Counted from the stretch's first letter, positions 16,549 through 25,250 are shown. The stretch is DNA of 64,000 bases from Adhaeribacter soli (GCF_008727925.1 NZ_VTWT01000002.1:186001-250000), one strand, 5' to 3'. Made by a program: numbers and translations. The notes: generated from the letters alone by a model not told the origin.

Positions 16549-18570
16549 TCAATTTTTCTTAAGCTTGTCCGATTTCAGTTCCTTTTCGATGCCGGCCGTG
16601 ATGGAATGCACCTGCCTTACCAGCCGTTTATCGGTTAACCGCATTCTTTTAACTACCTGTTTGCCGCCGAAATTCTGGTTCTTTCCCGAAATATTCAGCG
16701 TAGAGGCCTGAATGGAAAATGCATAACGGTTATTCGGGTTGCTTAAGGCAAAGAGCATCCGGTAAGCATAGAAGGCAGTTAATGGCGGAAGCGCAAAGTA
16801 ATGGCGGAATTTTTTATAGGTTTTATCCAGGGCATTAATGCTGAAAAATTCCACCTGCCCGATCTGATGGTCTTTGCAATATTGCCAGTAAGCTGGCTCG
16901 TACATGCCTAATTGAAAGTAATTATAGTTGTTTCTATCTGCCTGCCGCCAAACGCTCATCATATCGAACACGGCAACAGCTTCTTCGGTTTGCCGGGTAA
17001 AGTAATCGGTGGCAAAATGGATTTCGCGGGCAGTTCCTTTTCCTTTAAAATAAGATGTAAGCAACAGCTGCTGAGCGGCTTGCTTCTGTTCGCTTTCCAG
17101 CCAGGAATTGCGGTAGCCGTAAAGGTAATCTTTGGTATAGGCAATGTCGTCTATTAAAAGCAGCTTTCTGGTGCCGGCCGGCAAATTCAGGTCCTGCCGC
17201 AGCAGTGCCTGGGCAAACTCCGGGTAGCGCGCCTCCGGACTGGCTAAATACCGCTCCAGGCTTTCGGTGCGCTGCTTTTCATTTTTAGCATAATACAGTG
17301 CCTTGCTTAAATGCACCTCGGTAAGGTTGGCGGCCTCGGCCTTGCCGGCAAAATACGCAAAGGCCTGGTCGTAGGTCTGGTAAGAGGCCTGGTTCAGGGT
17401 GGGGTGTTGGGCATTCAGGGCAGCCACCAGGTTACTGTCAGGCAGCAGGAAGCCGAGATTTTTGGTGATCCCTTCTTTCTTTGCAAAATAGTTATGCTGC
17501 ATGTGCGCGGTCAGGAAACCCCGGTCGCCCAGGGTCTGGTCGGCATAAACCATTTTCCGGATACCCTCCACCAGCAACATGAGGTAATGCGGGTTTTCGG
17601 GTTGCGATAGATGGGCCACGTAGGCATTACTGACCACCGAGATCAGGCTGTTCTGGCTGGCCATCAGGTTCAGTTTTTCCTGAGTCGCCAAAGCTTTCAG
17701 GCGGTTAAATTTCTCCTCATCTACAATAAAGTTATGGGTATTGCTTCCGGAAGCGTTCTTTTGAAAACGCATGGCCGTCTGAAAACGCAGCATGGTGGCC
17801 GGGTGGCTGCCGTACGATTTTAAACTGGCTTCGTAGGTTTTGCTTTCCTGCAGTTCATGCCGTTTTTCCAGATCAAGTAAGATCTTAGTGAGCGCTACCA
17901 TTCCTTGCGGATCATATCCCGCCTTATAGGCTAAATTAAAGCCGACACTATCGGCCTCCGATTCCTGCAAGCGGCTGTATTTCATTTGCTTTGCGTTCAG
18001 GATCAGATCGGCAAACGGGATCAGGCGGTTAAGTTTGCGCTGGCTTTTCAGGCTCCCCATATAACCGTTGCGGCCATGCGTATAGAGGTAATGCGTAAGC
18101 TCGTGGCCAAGTAAGTAAGCCAGCGTTGCTTCGTCTTTCATGTTCGGAAGCATCCCGATATTAAAGAAAATGCTGCCTTCCGGCATGGCACTGGCATTTT
18201 CTTCGGGCGAACGGGCAATGTAAACTTTTATGGCGCCATTATTTTTCAGGGAATCCGGCAAGATCCGGTACATTACCTGGTTCAGGTAATCTTCCATTTC
18301 GGTAAAGCCATAATAGATATTGCCCATGCTTAACTCCCGCTTTATGGCGTAAGCTACATCTTCCGAAAACCTTTCCGAATCGCGGAGCTTAATGGTGGGT
18401 GCCTGGTTCTTTCCCAATACCTGCCGGTATTTCTCCGGTAAAGGCACTTTGTAAGCTTCCGGGGTCTGGGCCGGGAATTTGTACTTAAACCAATCTGAGG
18501 TTTGGGAGAAAGCTAACTGAGTACCGAACAGGCAGGTAAGCAGGCAAAGGGAATGTAAACGTTTCAACAT
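16549..18570 (-). CDS. M48-family zinc metallopeptidase, exported
   Basis: A 673-residue protein with a signal peptide (1-23). The peptidase domain (about 70-270) has HELTH at 156-160 (zinc ligands H156 and H160, catalytic E157) and the downstream glutamate ligand in SEAD near 205, as in BepA/Oma1-type M48 peptidases. The C-terminal 400 residues are helical and probably TPR-like, which fits a periplasmic quality-control protease acting on outer-membrane proteins (family inference). It is divergent from the M20 peptidase gene at 18927; their shared upstream region carries an inverted-repeat element. Confidence 0.9.
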   Translation of the reverse strand: MLKRLHSLCLLTCLFGTQLAFSQTSDWFKYKFPAQTPEAYKVPLPEKYRQVLGKNQAPTIKLRDSERFSEDVAYAIKRELSMGNIYYGFTEMEDYLNQVMYRILPDSLKNNGAIKVYIARSPEENASAMPEGSIFFNIGMLPNMKDEATLAYLLGHELTHYLYTHGRNGYMGSLKSQRKLNRLIPFADLILNAKQMKYSRLQESEADSVGFNLAYKAGYDPQGMVALTKILLDLEKRHELQESKTYEASLKSYGSHPATMLRFQTAMRFQKNASGSNTHNFIVDEEKFNRLKALATQEKLNLMASQNSLISVVSNAYVAHLSQPENPHYLMLLVEGIRKMVYADQTLGDRGFLTAHMQHNYFAKKEGITKNLGFLLPDSNLVAALNAQHPTLNQASYQTYDQAFAYFAGKAEAANLTEVHLSKALYYAKNEKQRTESLERYLASPEARYPEFAQALLRQDLNLPAGTRKLLLIDDIAYTKDYLYGYRNSWLESEQKQAAQQLLLTSYFKGKGTAREIHFATDYFTRQTEEAVAVFDMMSVWRQADRNNYNYFQLGMYEPAYWQYCKDHQIGQVEFFSINALDKTYKKFRHYFALPPLTAFYAYRMLFALSNPNNRYAFSIQASTLNISGKNQNFGGKQVVKRMRLTDKRLVRQVHSITAGIEKELKSDKLKKN

Positions 18571-18724
18571 AGATCAGAATCCTCAACCAAATTTATAACA
18601 AAGCGGCTTCTTTCACAAAAGAACCGGACGAACTGCCGGAAAAATTTGACAGCAATTTTGTTTAAGCAGGTGAAAGCGTAGGTGACTTCCGGAATATTTT
18701 GCAAATTCCGGCACCTGAATAGCG

Positions 18725-18876
18725 GACTTTACGCAAGTTTTCTTGAGGTCCCCCTTTGGAGGGGGTAGGGGGAGGACAGGAGAATTATCTGATTTTTAAT
18801 GAAGATCAAATAAAGTGAAAATCCTCCCCCTACCCCCTCCAAAGGGGGACCTTTCTCCTGCTTGCATAACGTCAGT
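18725..18876. mobile_element. MITE/REP-like inverted-repeat element, copy 1
   Basis: A 152-base palindromic element. Outer ends read ACTTTACGCAAG and CTTGCATAACGTCAGT. Inner arms of about 28 bases (GTCCCCCTTTGGAGGGGG.. and its complement ..CCCCCTCCAAAGGGGGAC) enclose an AT-rich loop. A second full copy is at 50435-50588 and a half copy at 23515-23543. No coding capacity; it sits between two divergent peptidase genes. Confidence 0.8.
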
Positions 18877-18926
18877 TAATAATTTCCGGAAATACCTACT
18901 TTCTTGCAGGCACAATAAAACAGTAC

Positions 18927-20381
18927 ATGAAAAAGCTCCTCCTTTCGCTATTGGTTTTTCTGCTGCTTTTTATAGCGTTTCTGGTTATCCGGACCGTTAC
19001 CTTCCGTTCCCGGCAACTGCAGGTGGCCGCATTACCCAAAGTTCCGGTTTCCGATTCGGCCAAATTCCATCTGGCTGAAGCGATCCGAATCAGAACTATT
19101 TCGCCCGAAGATCCGGCGGCATTCGATTCAACTGCTTTTTACCGGTTCCGGGAATTCCTGCGCAAAACGTACCCGCTTTCGGAGCAAAGACTGCAGCCGA
19201 AAACGATCAATAAATTCAGCTTGCTATACAAATGGGAAGGCTCCGATGCCGGCTTGAAACCGGTGATCTTAATGGGGCACCTGGATGTAGTGCCGGTGGC
19301 AGAGGAAAGCCTGAAGGATTGGAAAGCGGCGCCTTTTGGCGGGGAAATAAAAGACGGTTACATCTGGGGCCGCGGCGCGATCGATGACAAAATGAGCGTG
19401 ATCGGCATCCTGGAAGCTACGGAAAAGCTGCTGGAGCAAGGCTTTCAACCGAAACGCACGCTTTACCTGGCTTTTGGGCACGACGAAGAAATTGGCGGCA
19501 GAAACGGCGCGCAGGCTATTGTAAAGCATTTGCAAACCGAAAACGTAAAGGCCGAATTTGTACTCGACGAAGGGTATGCCATTACCCAGAAACTGGTTCC
19601 GGGCCTGGATACCGACGTGGCCCTGATCGGGATCGCCGAGAAAGGTTTTGCTTCGCTGGAACTGACGGCAACCGTAGAAGGCGGCCATTCTTCCATGCCG
19701 AAAAACGAAACCGCGATCGATGTAATTTCTCAGGCCCTGGTAACGTTGCGGAAGCATCCGTTTAAACCCACCATTACGCCGCCGGTGCAGGAATTCATTA
19801 AAACCCTGGGGCCGGAAATGCCGGCGTTTCAGAAGTTTGCTTTTGCCAATGCCTGGCTCCTGGAACCGCTTATTTTGAAAACCTACCAGAAAACGCCATC
19901 CGGCAATGCCTTGGTTTCTACCACCATGGCGCCTACCATTTTCCGGAGCGGCCTGAAAGAAAACGTGATCCCGGCCGAAGCCACCGCGGTGATCAACTTC
20001 CGGCTGCTGCCGGGCACCCGTATAAACAGTATTGTTTCGGAGGTAAAAAGGGTGATCAAAGACGACCGCATCCGGATTAAGCTAAAGCCCTTCAGCAGCG
20101 AGCCTTCGCCGGTTTCCGGAATCGAAACAGCCGGCTACAACTTGCTAACCCAAACCATTAAGCAAACCTTCCCCAACACCTTAACTTCTCCCAGCCTGGT
20201 ACTTGCCGCCACCGACAGCCGCTTTTACTACGCCCTCAGCCCGAATGTTTACCGCTTCCTGCCTTACAAGATCAACAAGGAAAATATTAATGCCTTTCAC
20301 GGGGTGAATGAACGGATTGCGGTGGAGGAGTTTGAAGATGCGGTTCGGTTTTACGAGCGGTTGGTGCGGAATGTGGATTGA
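18927..20381 (+). CDS. M20-family peptidase (carboxypeptidase S / PM20D1-like)
   Basis: A 484-residue hydrolase with an N-terminal membrane anchor (about 4-22). Di-zinc M20 motifs are all visible: GHLDVVPV (metal His and Asp), WGRGAIDDK (bridging Asp), GHDEEIGG (catalytic Glu and ligand Glu), LDEGYA, and a late NAFHGVNE (ligand His). The lid domain (GGHSSMP) is also present. The family cleaves C-terminal residues or N-acyl amino acids; the substrate here is unknown. Convergent with the vapBC-tex region downstream. Confidence 0.92.
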   Translation: MKKLLLSLLVFLLLFIAFLVIRTVTFRSRQLQVAALPKVPVSDSAKFHLAEAIRIRTISPEDPAAFDSTAFYRFREFLRKTYPLSEQRLQPKTINKFSLLYKWEGSDAGLKPVILMGHLDVVPVAEESLKDWKAAPFGGEIKDGYIWGRGAIDDKMSVIGILEATEKLLEQGFQPKRTLYLAFGHDEEIGGRNGAQAIVKHLQTENVKAEFVLDEGYAITQKLVPGLDTDVALIGIAEKGFASLELTATVEGGHSSMPKNETAIDVISQALVTLRKHPFKPTITPPVQEFIKTLGPEMPAFQKFAFANAWLLEPLILKTYQKTPSGNALVSTTMAPTIFRSGLKENVIPAEATAVINFRLLPGTRINSIVSEVKRVIKDDRIRIKLKPFSSEPSPVSGIETAGYNLLTQTIKQTFPNTLTSPSLVLAATDSRFYYALSPNVYRFLPYKINKENINAFHGVNERIAVEEFEDAVRFYERLVRNVD

Positions 20382-20405
20382 AGTTTAATACCGATAAAAA
20401 ATATT

Positions 20406-20505
20406 AGCCCCGTTCCTTCCTTCTCAGGAAAAGCGGGACTTCAGTACTTTCAAACATAATATTTTCCTGCTTAACCATCCCTTTTAAAGCGGCCAGTTTG
20501 CTTTG
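20406..20505. repeat. Displaced, diverged copy of the tex 3' end and terminator
   Basis: This 100-base stretch aligns end to end, with scattered substitutions and small gaps, to 21119-21216, the end of tex and its terminator. On the minus strand it still encodes QSKLAALKGMVK, close to the tex C-terminus QSKLAALKGMFK, but the stop codon TAG is now CAG. It begins 12 bases after the vapC stop codon and therefore brackets vapBC with the genuine copy. Confidence 0.85.
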
Positions 20506-20517
20506 TATATAAACCTT

Positions 20518-20889
20518 CTACTTCTGATAAAGCAACAAAGAAGCTTCATCAATTTGGGATAGCTGTTTATCAGCAGTTACAAGAGGTAAACCGGCATACA
20601 AAGCAGAAGCAACAATTATAGCATCGGGCAATTTAATTTTATATTGCCTTCTTAGCGTAATTACTTCTGCTTTTATTGCCATATTTATATCAATAACAGT
20701 CGCTTCTTTAATTAGTTTCTGAATAACTCTCAGGTCCGACTCCCCTAATTCTTTATAACCGAGTAGTTCCAGTTCGGTAATAAAGGAAATGTAAATGTGT
20801 TTTCCATTAAGAAGTTCAGCAATAGTTTCGTCGCCGGAAATCAGGTAAAGCAGGATATTGGTATCAACGAACAGGCTACTCCCACTCAT
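20518..20889 (-). CDS. vapC: VapC-type PIN-domain toxin
   Basis: A 123-residue PIN-domain ribonuclease toxin. The acidic metal-binding residues are visible: D9 (FVDTNILLY), E39/E41 (ITELELLG), D89 (KLPDAIIVASA) and D107 (VTADKQL). Its start overlaps the end of the antitoxin gene by 14 bases (20876-20889), a typical translationally coupled pair. VapC toxins usually cut tRNA or rRNA in the cytoplasm. The module lies between two copies of the tex 3' end and so looks acquired. Confidence 0.92.
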   Translation of the reverse strand: MSGSSLFVDTNILLYLISGDETIAELLNGKHIYISFITELELLGYKELGESDLRVIQKLIKEATVIDINMAIKAEVITLRRQYKIKLPDAIIVASALYAGLPLVTADKQLSQIDEASLLLYQK

Positions 20890-21040
20890 CGCGCAATGCC
20901 TTTTGAACCGCTAAAGGATCTTGTTGCAGCTTTACCTTTCCGCAATACTCATATGCATTTAAGCCTTTCTTTGTTTTCAGATTTGCCAGAATACGCTGAA
21001 TATGCTGTTTATCTAAGCCTTTTTTAATGATAGTAACCAT
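20876..21040 (-). CDS. vapB: VapB-type antitoxin (54 residues)
   Basis: A short gene overlapping vapC by 14 bases. The 54-residue product starts MVTIIKKGLDKQHIQRIL and ends DPLAVQKALRDEWE. The C-terminal KxQQDPLAVQKALRDEWE pattern is the toxin-wrapping tail seen in Bacteroidota antitoxins paired with PIN toxins. The N-terminus should form the dimerisation or DNA-binding part and autoregulate the pair (family knowledge). Promoter expected in 21041-21118. Confidence 0.88.
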   Translation of the reverse strand: MVTIIKKGLDKQHIQRILANLKTKKGLNAYEYCGKVKLQQDPLAVQKALRDEWE

Positions 21041-21118
21041 ATCAGATTCGTTAGTAAGTAAATTTAACCATTTTTACTCGGATTTTAAAAGTTTGTTATT
21101 TGTCATTAAAAAGTTAAG

Positions 21119-21216
21119 AGCCCCGCTCCTTCCTCCTCAGGAAAAAGCGGGGCTTCTCAATTTCAATCTAATTCTTCCTACTTAAACATCCCTTTCAAAG
21201 CAGCCAGTTTGCTCTG
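21119..21216. repeat. tex 3' end and terminator, genuine copy of the duplicated segment
   Basis: This 98-base segment covers the last codons of tex, its stop codon and the hairpin AGCCCCGCT / AGCGGGGCT (21119-21153), which serves as the minus-strand terminator. It is repeated in diverged form at 20406-20505. Confidence 0.85.
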
Positions 21217-23439
21217 GAAATCGCCTTCCGGTTCGGCTTCTTTTCTTGGGGCATTGCTACGTTGCTTACCGCCGCTTCCACCGCCAGCAGGTTTCGCTGC
21301 CATCGGGTCCGATTTCATGGAAAGGGCGATGCGTTTGCGGTTGGCGTCTACTTCCAGTACCGTTACTTCCACGCGTTGCGCTACTTTAACGGCTTCGGCC
21401 GGATTGGAGATGAAGCGGTCCGATAAATGGCTCACGTGTACGAGGCCATCCTGGTGCACCCCGATGTCTACGAAGGCGCCGAACGCGGTGATGTTGGTTA
21501 CGATGCCCGGCAGTTTCATACCCACCCGGAGGTCGGAGATTTCGTTGATGCCATCGGTAAAACTGAAGGCTTCGAAGCTTTCGCGCGGGTCGCGGCCGGG
21601 TTTGGCAAGTTCTTTTACAATGTCCTGGAGCGTTGGCAGACCTACGGTTTCGGTTACGTATTTCTTCAGGTCGATCTTGTTGCGGAGTTCGGCGTTTTTC
21701 ATCAGCTCGGCAATGGACGTGTTCAGATCTTTGGCCATCTTTTCTACCACGTCGTAGCTTTCCGGGTGCACGGCGCTGGCATCGAGCGGATTTTCGGCGT
21801 TGCGGATGCGTAAGAAACCTGCTGCCTGCTCAAAGGCTTTATCGCCTAAACGCGGTACTTTTTTCAGGTCTAAGCGCGAACGGAACGGGCCGTTGGCGTT
21901 GCGGTAATCGATGATGTTCTGGGCCAGGCTCGGGCCTAAACCGGAAACGTAGGTCAACAGCTGCTTGCTGGCGGTGTTCACTTCCACGCCCACGGCGTTT
22001 ACGGAGCTCATTACCACATCGTCCAGGGAATGCTTCAAAGCGGTCTGGTCTACGTCGTGCTGGTACTGTCCTACCCCGATGGATTTCGGATCGAGTTTTA
22101 CCAGTTCGGCCAGCGGGTCCATTAAACGGCGGCCGATGGAAACGGCGCCCCGCACGGTTACGTCGTAATCCGGGAATTCTTCGCGGGCAACGTCGGAAGC
22201 AGAATAGATAGAAGCTCCGCTTTCGTTTACCATAACCACGGCAATGCTTTTCGGCAGGTTCAGGCTTTTTACAAAAGCTTCCGTTTCGCGGCTGGCGGTA
22301 CCGTTACCGATGGCAATGGCTTCTACGTCGAATTTTGCGGCTAATTTCTCTACCGTTTCTGCAGCCATTTTGGCCTGTCCTGCACCCGTGTGCGGGTACA
22401 CGTTTTCGTTGTGCAGCAGTTTGCCCTGCTTGTCTAATACTACCAGTTTGCAACCGGTTCTGAAGCCCGGGTCTAAAGCCAGCACGGTTTTCTGACCCAA
22501 TGGAGCAGCTAAAAGAAGCTGACGAAGGTTGTCGGCGAAAACGCGGATGGCTTCTTCGTCGGCGCGCTTTTTGGAGCTCATGCGCACTTCGGTTTCCATA
22601 GAAAACTTCAGCATGCGTTTGTAGCTGTCCTTGATCGCCAGTTTCACCTGTTCGGCAGCAGCATTATGACCCGTTACGAATTGGCGCTCTAAAATTTCGA
22701 TCGCCGCTTCTTCTTCCGGCTGGGCATCGAGCATCAGGATCATTTCTTTTTCACCGCGGCGCAAGGCCAACACTCTATGCGAAGGCGCTTTTTCGATCGG
22801 CTCTTCCCACTCGAAATAATCTTTGTACTTCTGGCCTTCTTCTTCTTTGCCCGCTACTACGCGGCTTTTGAACACGCCTTTTTTCTCGAACAGGTTACGA
22901 ATTTTCGTACGCGCTTCGGCATCTTCGTTCACCCATTCGGCAATAATGTCGCGGGCGCCGGCCAGGGCTTCTTCCTTGTCTTTTACTTCTTTTTCTTCGC
23001 TTATAAACTGTTCCGCTTCGACGTCTACATCGAAAGCGGCTTGTTCGAAGAGTTTGGTAGCCAGCGGCTCCAGGCCTTTTTCGCGGGCGATGGTAGCTTT
23101 GGTACGGCGCTTCGGTTTGTAAGGCAAATAAATATCTTCGAGCACGGCCATGGTTTCGGCCGCCATGATCTTGGCTTCGAGTTCCGGCGTGAGTTTTTCC
23201 TGGTCTTTGATGGATTTCAGGATGGCTTCACGGCGTTTTTCCAGTTCGCGGAGCTGCTCCAGGCGGTCGCGGATGGCCGCGATCTGCACTTCGTCGAGCT
23301 CGCCGGTAACTTCTTTCCGGTAACGGGCAATGAAAGGCACGGTGGCGCCTTCGGCTAATAAGTTGGCCGTAGCTTCCAGCGATTTTAAGCCGATGTTCAG
23401 CTCGGAAGCTATTTTAATATAATGTTGAATGTCGTCCAT
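21178..23439 (-). CDS. tex: Tex family RNA-binding transcription accessory protein
   Basis: A 753-residue protein with the full Tex layout: N-terminal helical domain (VPFIARYRKEVTGELDEVQ near 35), a YqgF/RNase H-like domain (VLALDPGFRTGCKLVVLD near 325), helix-hairpin-helix modules (YVSGLGPSLAQNIIDYR; LKKVPRLGDKAFEQAAGFLR) and a C-terminal S1 domain (GIVTNITAFGAFVDIGVHQD near 655). Tex binds nucleic acid and affects transcription and RNA metabolism. The tail is a Gly/Ser/Lys-rich linker ending KLAALKGMFK. Four tandem octamers lie just upstream of the start. The 3' end is duplicated beyond the neighbouring vapBC. Confidence 0.96.
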   Translation of the reverse strand: MDDIQHYIKIASELNIGLKSLEATANLLAEGATVPFIARYRKEVTGELDEVQIAAIRDRLEQLRELEKRREAILKSIKDQEKLTPELEAKIMAAETMAVLEDIYLPYKPKRRTKATIAREKGLEPLATKLFEQAAFDVDVEAEQFISEEKEVKDKEEALAGARDIIAEWVNEDAEARTKIRNLFEKKGVFKSRVVAGKEEEGQKYKDYFEWEEPIEKAPSHRVLALRRGEKEMILMLDAQPEEEAAIEILERQFVTGHNAAAEQVKLAIKDSYKRMLKFSMETEVRMSSKKRADEEAIRVFADNLRQLLLAAPLGQKTVLALDPGFRTGCKLVVLDKQGKLLHNENVYPHTGAGQAKMAAETVEKLAAKFDVEAIAIGNGTASRETEAFVKSLNLPKSIAVVMVNESGASIYSASDVAREEFPDYDVTVRGAVSIGRRLMDPLAELVKLDPKSIGVGQYQHDVDQTALKHSLDDVVMSSVNAVGVEVNTASKQLLTYVSGLGPSLAQNIIDYRNANGPFRSRLDLKKVPRLGDKAFEQAAGFLRIRNAENPLDASAVHPESYDVVEKMAKDLNTSIAELMKNAELRNKIDLKKYVTETVGLPTLQDIVKELAKPGRDPRESFEAFSFTDGINEISDLRVGMKLPGIVTNITAFGAFVDIGVHQDGLVHVSHLSDRFISNPAEAVKVAQRVEVTVLEVDANRKRIALSMKSDPMAAKPAGGGSGGKQRSNAPRKEAEPEGDFQSKLAALKGMFK

Positions 23440-23460
23440 TTTTTGAATTTGAAAATTTGG

Positions 23461-23492
23461 AGATTTGAAGATTTGAAGATTTGAAGATTTGG
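23461..23492. repeat. Four tandem octamers upstream of tex
   Basis: AGATTTGA is repeated four times (last unit AGATTTGG), 22-53 bases upstream of the tex start codon, in its leader or promoter. Related AATTTGAAAATTTGG sequence continues toward the gene. Confidence 0.85.
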
Positions 23493-23514
23493 AAATTATT
23501 CCTGAATGCGTGAA

Positions 23515-23543
23515 TCCTCCCCCTACCCCCTCTAAAGGGGGAC
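23515..23543. repeat. Half copy of the GGGGGAGG inverted-repeat element
   Basis: TCCTCCCCCTACCCCCTC followed by TAAAGGGGGAC matches one arm of the elements at 18725 and 50435, without the partner arm or the outer ends. Confidence 0.75.
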
Positions 23544-23704
23544 TGATCGGAAATGCGTTCAGAGAATATTCAGTTCTTCAAATGTTTGTGATTCGTATTT
23601 TAAAACTGGTTTTGTCTTTTATCAGACTTCAAAAATACGGTTTAATTAGAGGAAGCCAAAGTGGTTGACAGGCTTGAATTTGAAGAATGTTTTTGTATAG
23701 GAGT

Positions 23705-24082
23705 TCAGGGTGAATCCGAATGCTGTTTTTCTTCAAACCGACTGAGCTTAAATTCTACAATGGGAACCACGAGGATCGGGAAAATAGCGAACCAGAAGAC
23801 AATTATCAGAAACAGGGCATCCGGCGATATGCTATCATGCAGCCAATATAAGGTAGCCAAAGCCAGAAGGGCAGCAAGCTGGATAAAGAGCAACAGCAGC
23901 TTGGCCGCCAGCTTGTTGGCATAATGCCAGTTGGCAACACTTTTCCGGGCGCGGTTGGTGCGGTAACCATAAAACCAGTTGATATGGCGGGGCGGCTTTA
24001 AATAAAAGAAAATTCCAAAGGCCAGCAGCAAGCCATACATTCCGCCAATAAAGTACAGCGAGGTCCGGACTTCTTCGTTCAT
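23705..24082 (-). CDS. SdpI-like membrane protein 1
   Basis: A 125-residue membrane protein with three hydrophobic helices (about 6-28, 62-83, 88-112). Between the first two is the SdpI hallmark: PPRHINWFYGYRT followed by ANWHYANKLAAKLLLL. SdpI in Bacillus protects against the SdpC toxin, but most family members have no known role. Its C-terminus is charged (KLSRFEEKQHSDSP). A paralogue lies 88 bases upstream on the same strand. Confidence 0.85.
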   Translation of the reverse strand: MNEEVRTSLYFIGGMYGLLLAFGIFFYLKPPRHINWFYGYRTNRARKSVANWHYANKLAAKLLLLFIQLAALLALATLYWLHDSISPDALFLIIVFWFAIFPILVVPIVEFKLSRFEEKQHSDSP

Positions 24083-24170
24083 TTTAACCTTCGTTCGAGA
24101 AATGTAAGCTTAATTTCAGGGGAATTTGCTACCGTTTAATTTGCTACCGATTCCGGCCGGGTATAGGTTT

Positions 24171-24554
24171 TCAGGCAGAACCAGCTTTATGCCTTTCTTC
24201 CAGTTTGCCCAGTTTAATTTCTACCACCGGAATTATGATGACCTGGAGCAAACACATCCCCATTATACAGATCAGATATAAACCATCTACCGGTATTTTA
24301 TTATGCAGAAAATATACAGAAGCCAAGGCTAATACCAATGAAACAGTTGCGATCAGGAGCATCAGTCTGGGCGCTAATTTATTCGCATAATCCCATGCTT
24401 CCTGGCTCGCACCGGCATTGCCGGACCGGTACCCATAAATGCTATTAACTTTTTTAGGCGGTTTTATCATCAGGAAAATGCTGGTAACCGCCAATAGACC
24501 GTAAATACCGGTAACGATTATAAGCAGGATTTTAATTTCTATCGCCTGGTCCAT
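24171..24554 (-). CDS. SdpI-like membrane protein 2
   Basis: A 127-residue paralogue of the neighbour, with the same three-helix layout and hallmark PPKKVNSIYGYRS ... AWDYANKLAPRLMLL, ending KLGKLEERHKAGSA. The reading frame is open for 15 codons further upstream, but the ATG at 24554 aligns with the paralogue's start and is preferred. Divergent from the exported protein at 24686, sharing about 130 bases of upstream DNA. Likely a tandem duplication; both copies keep the motif. Confidence 0.83.
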   Translation of the reverse strand: MDQAIEIKILLIIVTGIYGLLAVTSIFLMIKPPKKVNSIYGYRSGNAGASQEAWDYANKLAPRLMLLIATVSLVLALASVYFLHNKIPVDGLYLICIMGMCLLQVIIIPVVEIKLGKLEERHKAGSA

Positions 24555-24685
24555 GTTTTTTAAATTTATGTGAGCAATGCCTTTGGCTTTTACGCTCAAA
24601 AAGATAGCGTTTTCTGCTGAAAATCTCTTTAACTTTGGTACAGTTTTTTATGCTGAAAACAATAGCATCTGAATTTCCGCTTTTT

Positions 24686-25213
24686 ATGAAAAAAATACTT
24701 TTTGCTTTTTTACTGGTTTTAGGTACTTCTGCCGCTTTTGCACAAACCCAAAAAGGTACCGAAACCAAGACCAAAACCAAATCTAAAACCACCACTGCTC
24801 CTGCCAAAACGGCCAAACCTGCTCCTAAAAAACCGGCAGAAAAAGTGAATCAGGAAACCCCGGAACAGAAAGCCGCCCGCGAGAAAATGGCCATCGAAAA
24901 AGGCCGGGCGCTTACCGAAAACATGAACAAAAACCTGCAGTTCTCGCCGAAGCAATACGAAGAGGTGCTGAAAATAAACCAGCGGAGCATCAGCCAGGTA
25001 GAATATGCCAAGGTGCGCTACATCAAGAACCTCCGGAAGATGAACAACGAGATCCAGAACATCGGGGCTAGCCGGATGAGCTTGCTTAAGGATGTGCTTA
25101 CGCCGCAACAATTCCAGACCTACAACCAGAAGCGGGCCGAAAAAATGGGTTTGCCGGGCGAAGGATCACCCCAGCAATCGCCTCAGCCCGGGCGGGAATC
25201 GTACGATAATTAA
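24686..25213 (+). CDS. Small exported Lys-rich protein
   Basis: A 175-residue exported protein: signal peptide (1-20, FLLVLGTSAAFAQ), a Thr/Lys/Ala/Pro linker (21-60, KTKTKSKTTTAPAKTAKPA), then a helical domain (about 63-150) with EKGRALTENMNKNLQFSPKQ and LLKDVLTPQQFQTYNQKR. That helical part resembles the LTPEQ-type helical repeats of CpxP/Spy-like or DUF4168-like periplasmic proteins, but the match is loose. The open frame extends 17 codons upstream; the ATG before KKILFAF gives a clean signal peptide. Ends in a Pro/Gln/Ser tail. Function unknown. Confidence 0.75.
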   Translation: MKKILFAFLLVLGTSAAFAQTQKGTETKTKTKSKTTTAPAKTAKPAPKKPAEKVNQETPEQKAAREKMAIEKGRALTENMNKNLQFSPKQYEEVLKINQRSISQVEYAKVRYIKNLRKMNNEIQNIGASRMSLLKDVLTPQQFQTYNQKRAEKMGLPGEGSPQQSPQPGRESYDN

Positions 25214-25250
25214 CAGAAAAACCTCAGACTGCCAGCTGAGGTTTTTTGTT
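25213..25250 (+). terminator. Terminator of the Lys-rich protein gene
   Basis: AACAGAAAAACCTCAG pairs with CTGAGGTTTTTTGTT, right after the stop codon. Confidence 0.85.

Noticed and set aside
22777-23358. A Phe-rich plus-strand frame opposite tex
   Set aside because: Antisense of the Glu/Lys-rich tex N-terminus; the composition (Phe, Leu) is expected of such shadows.
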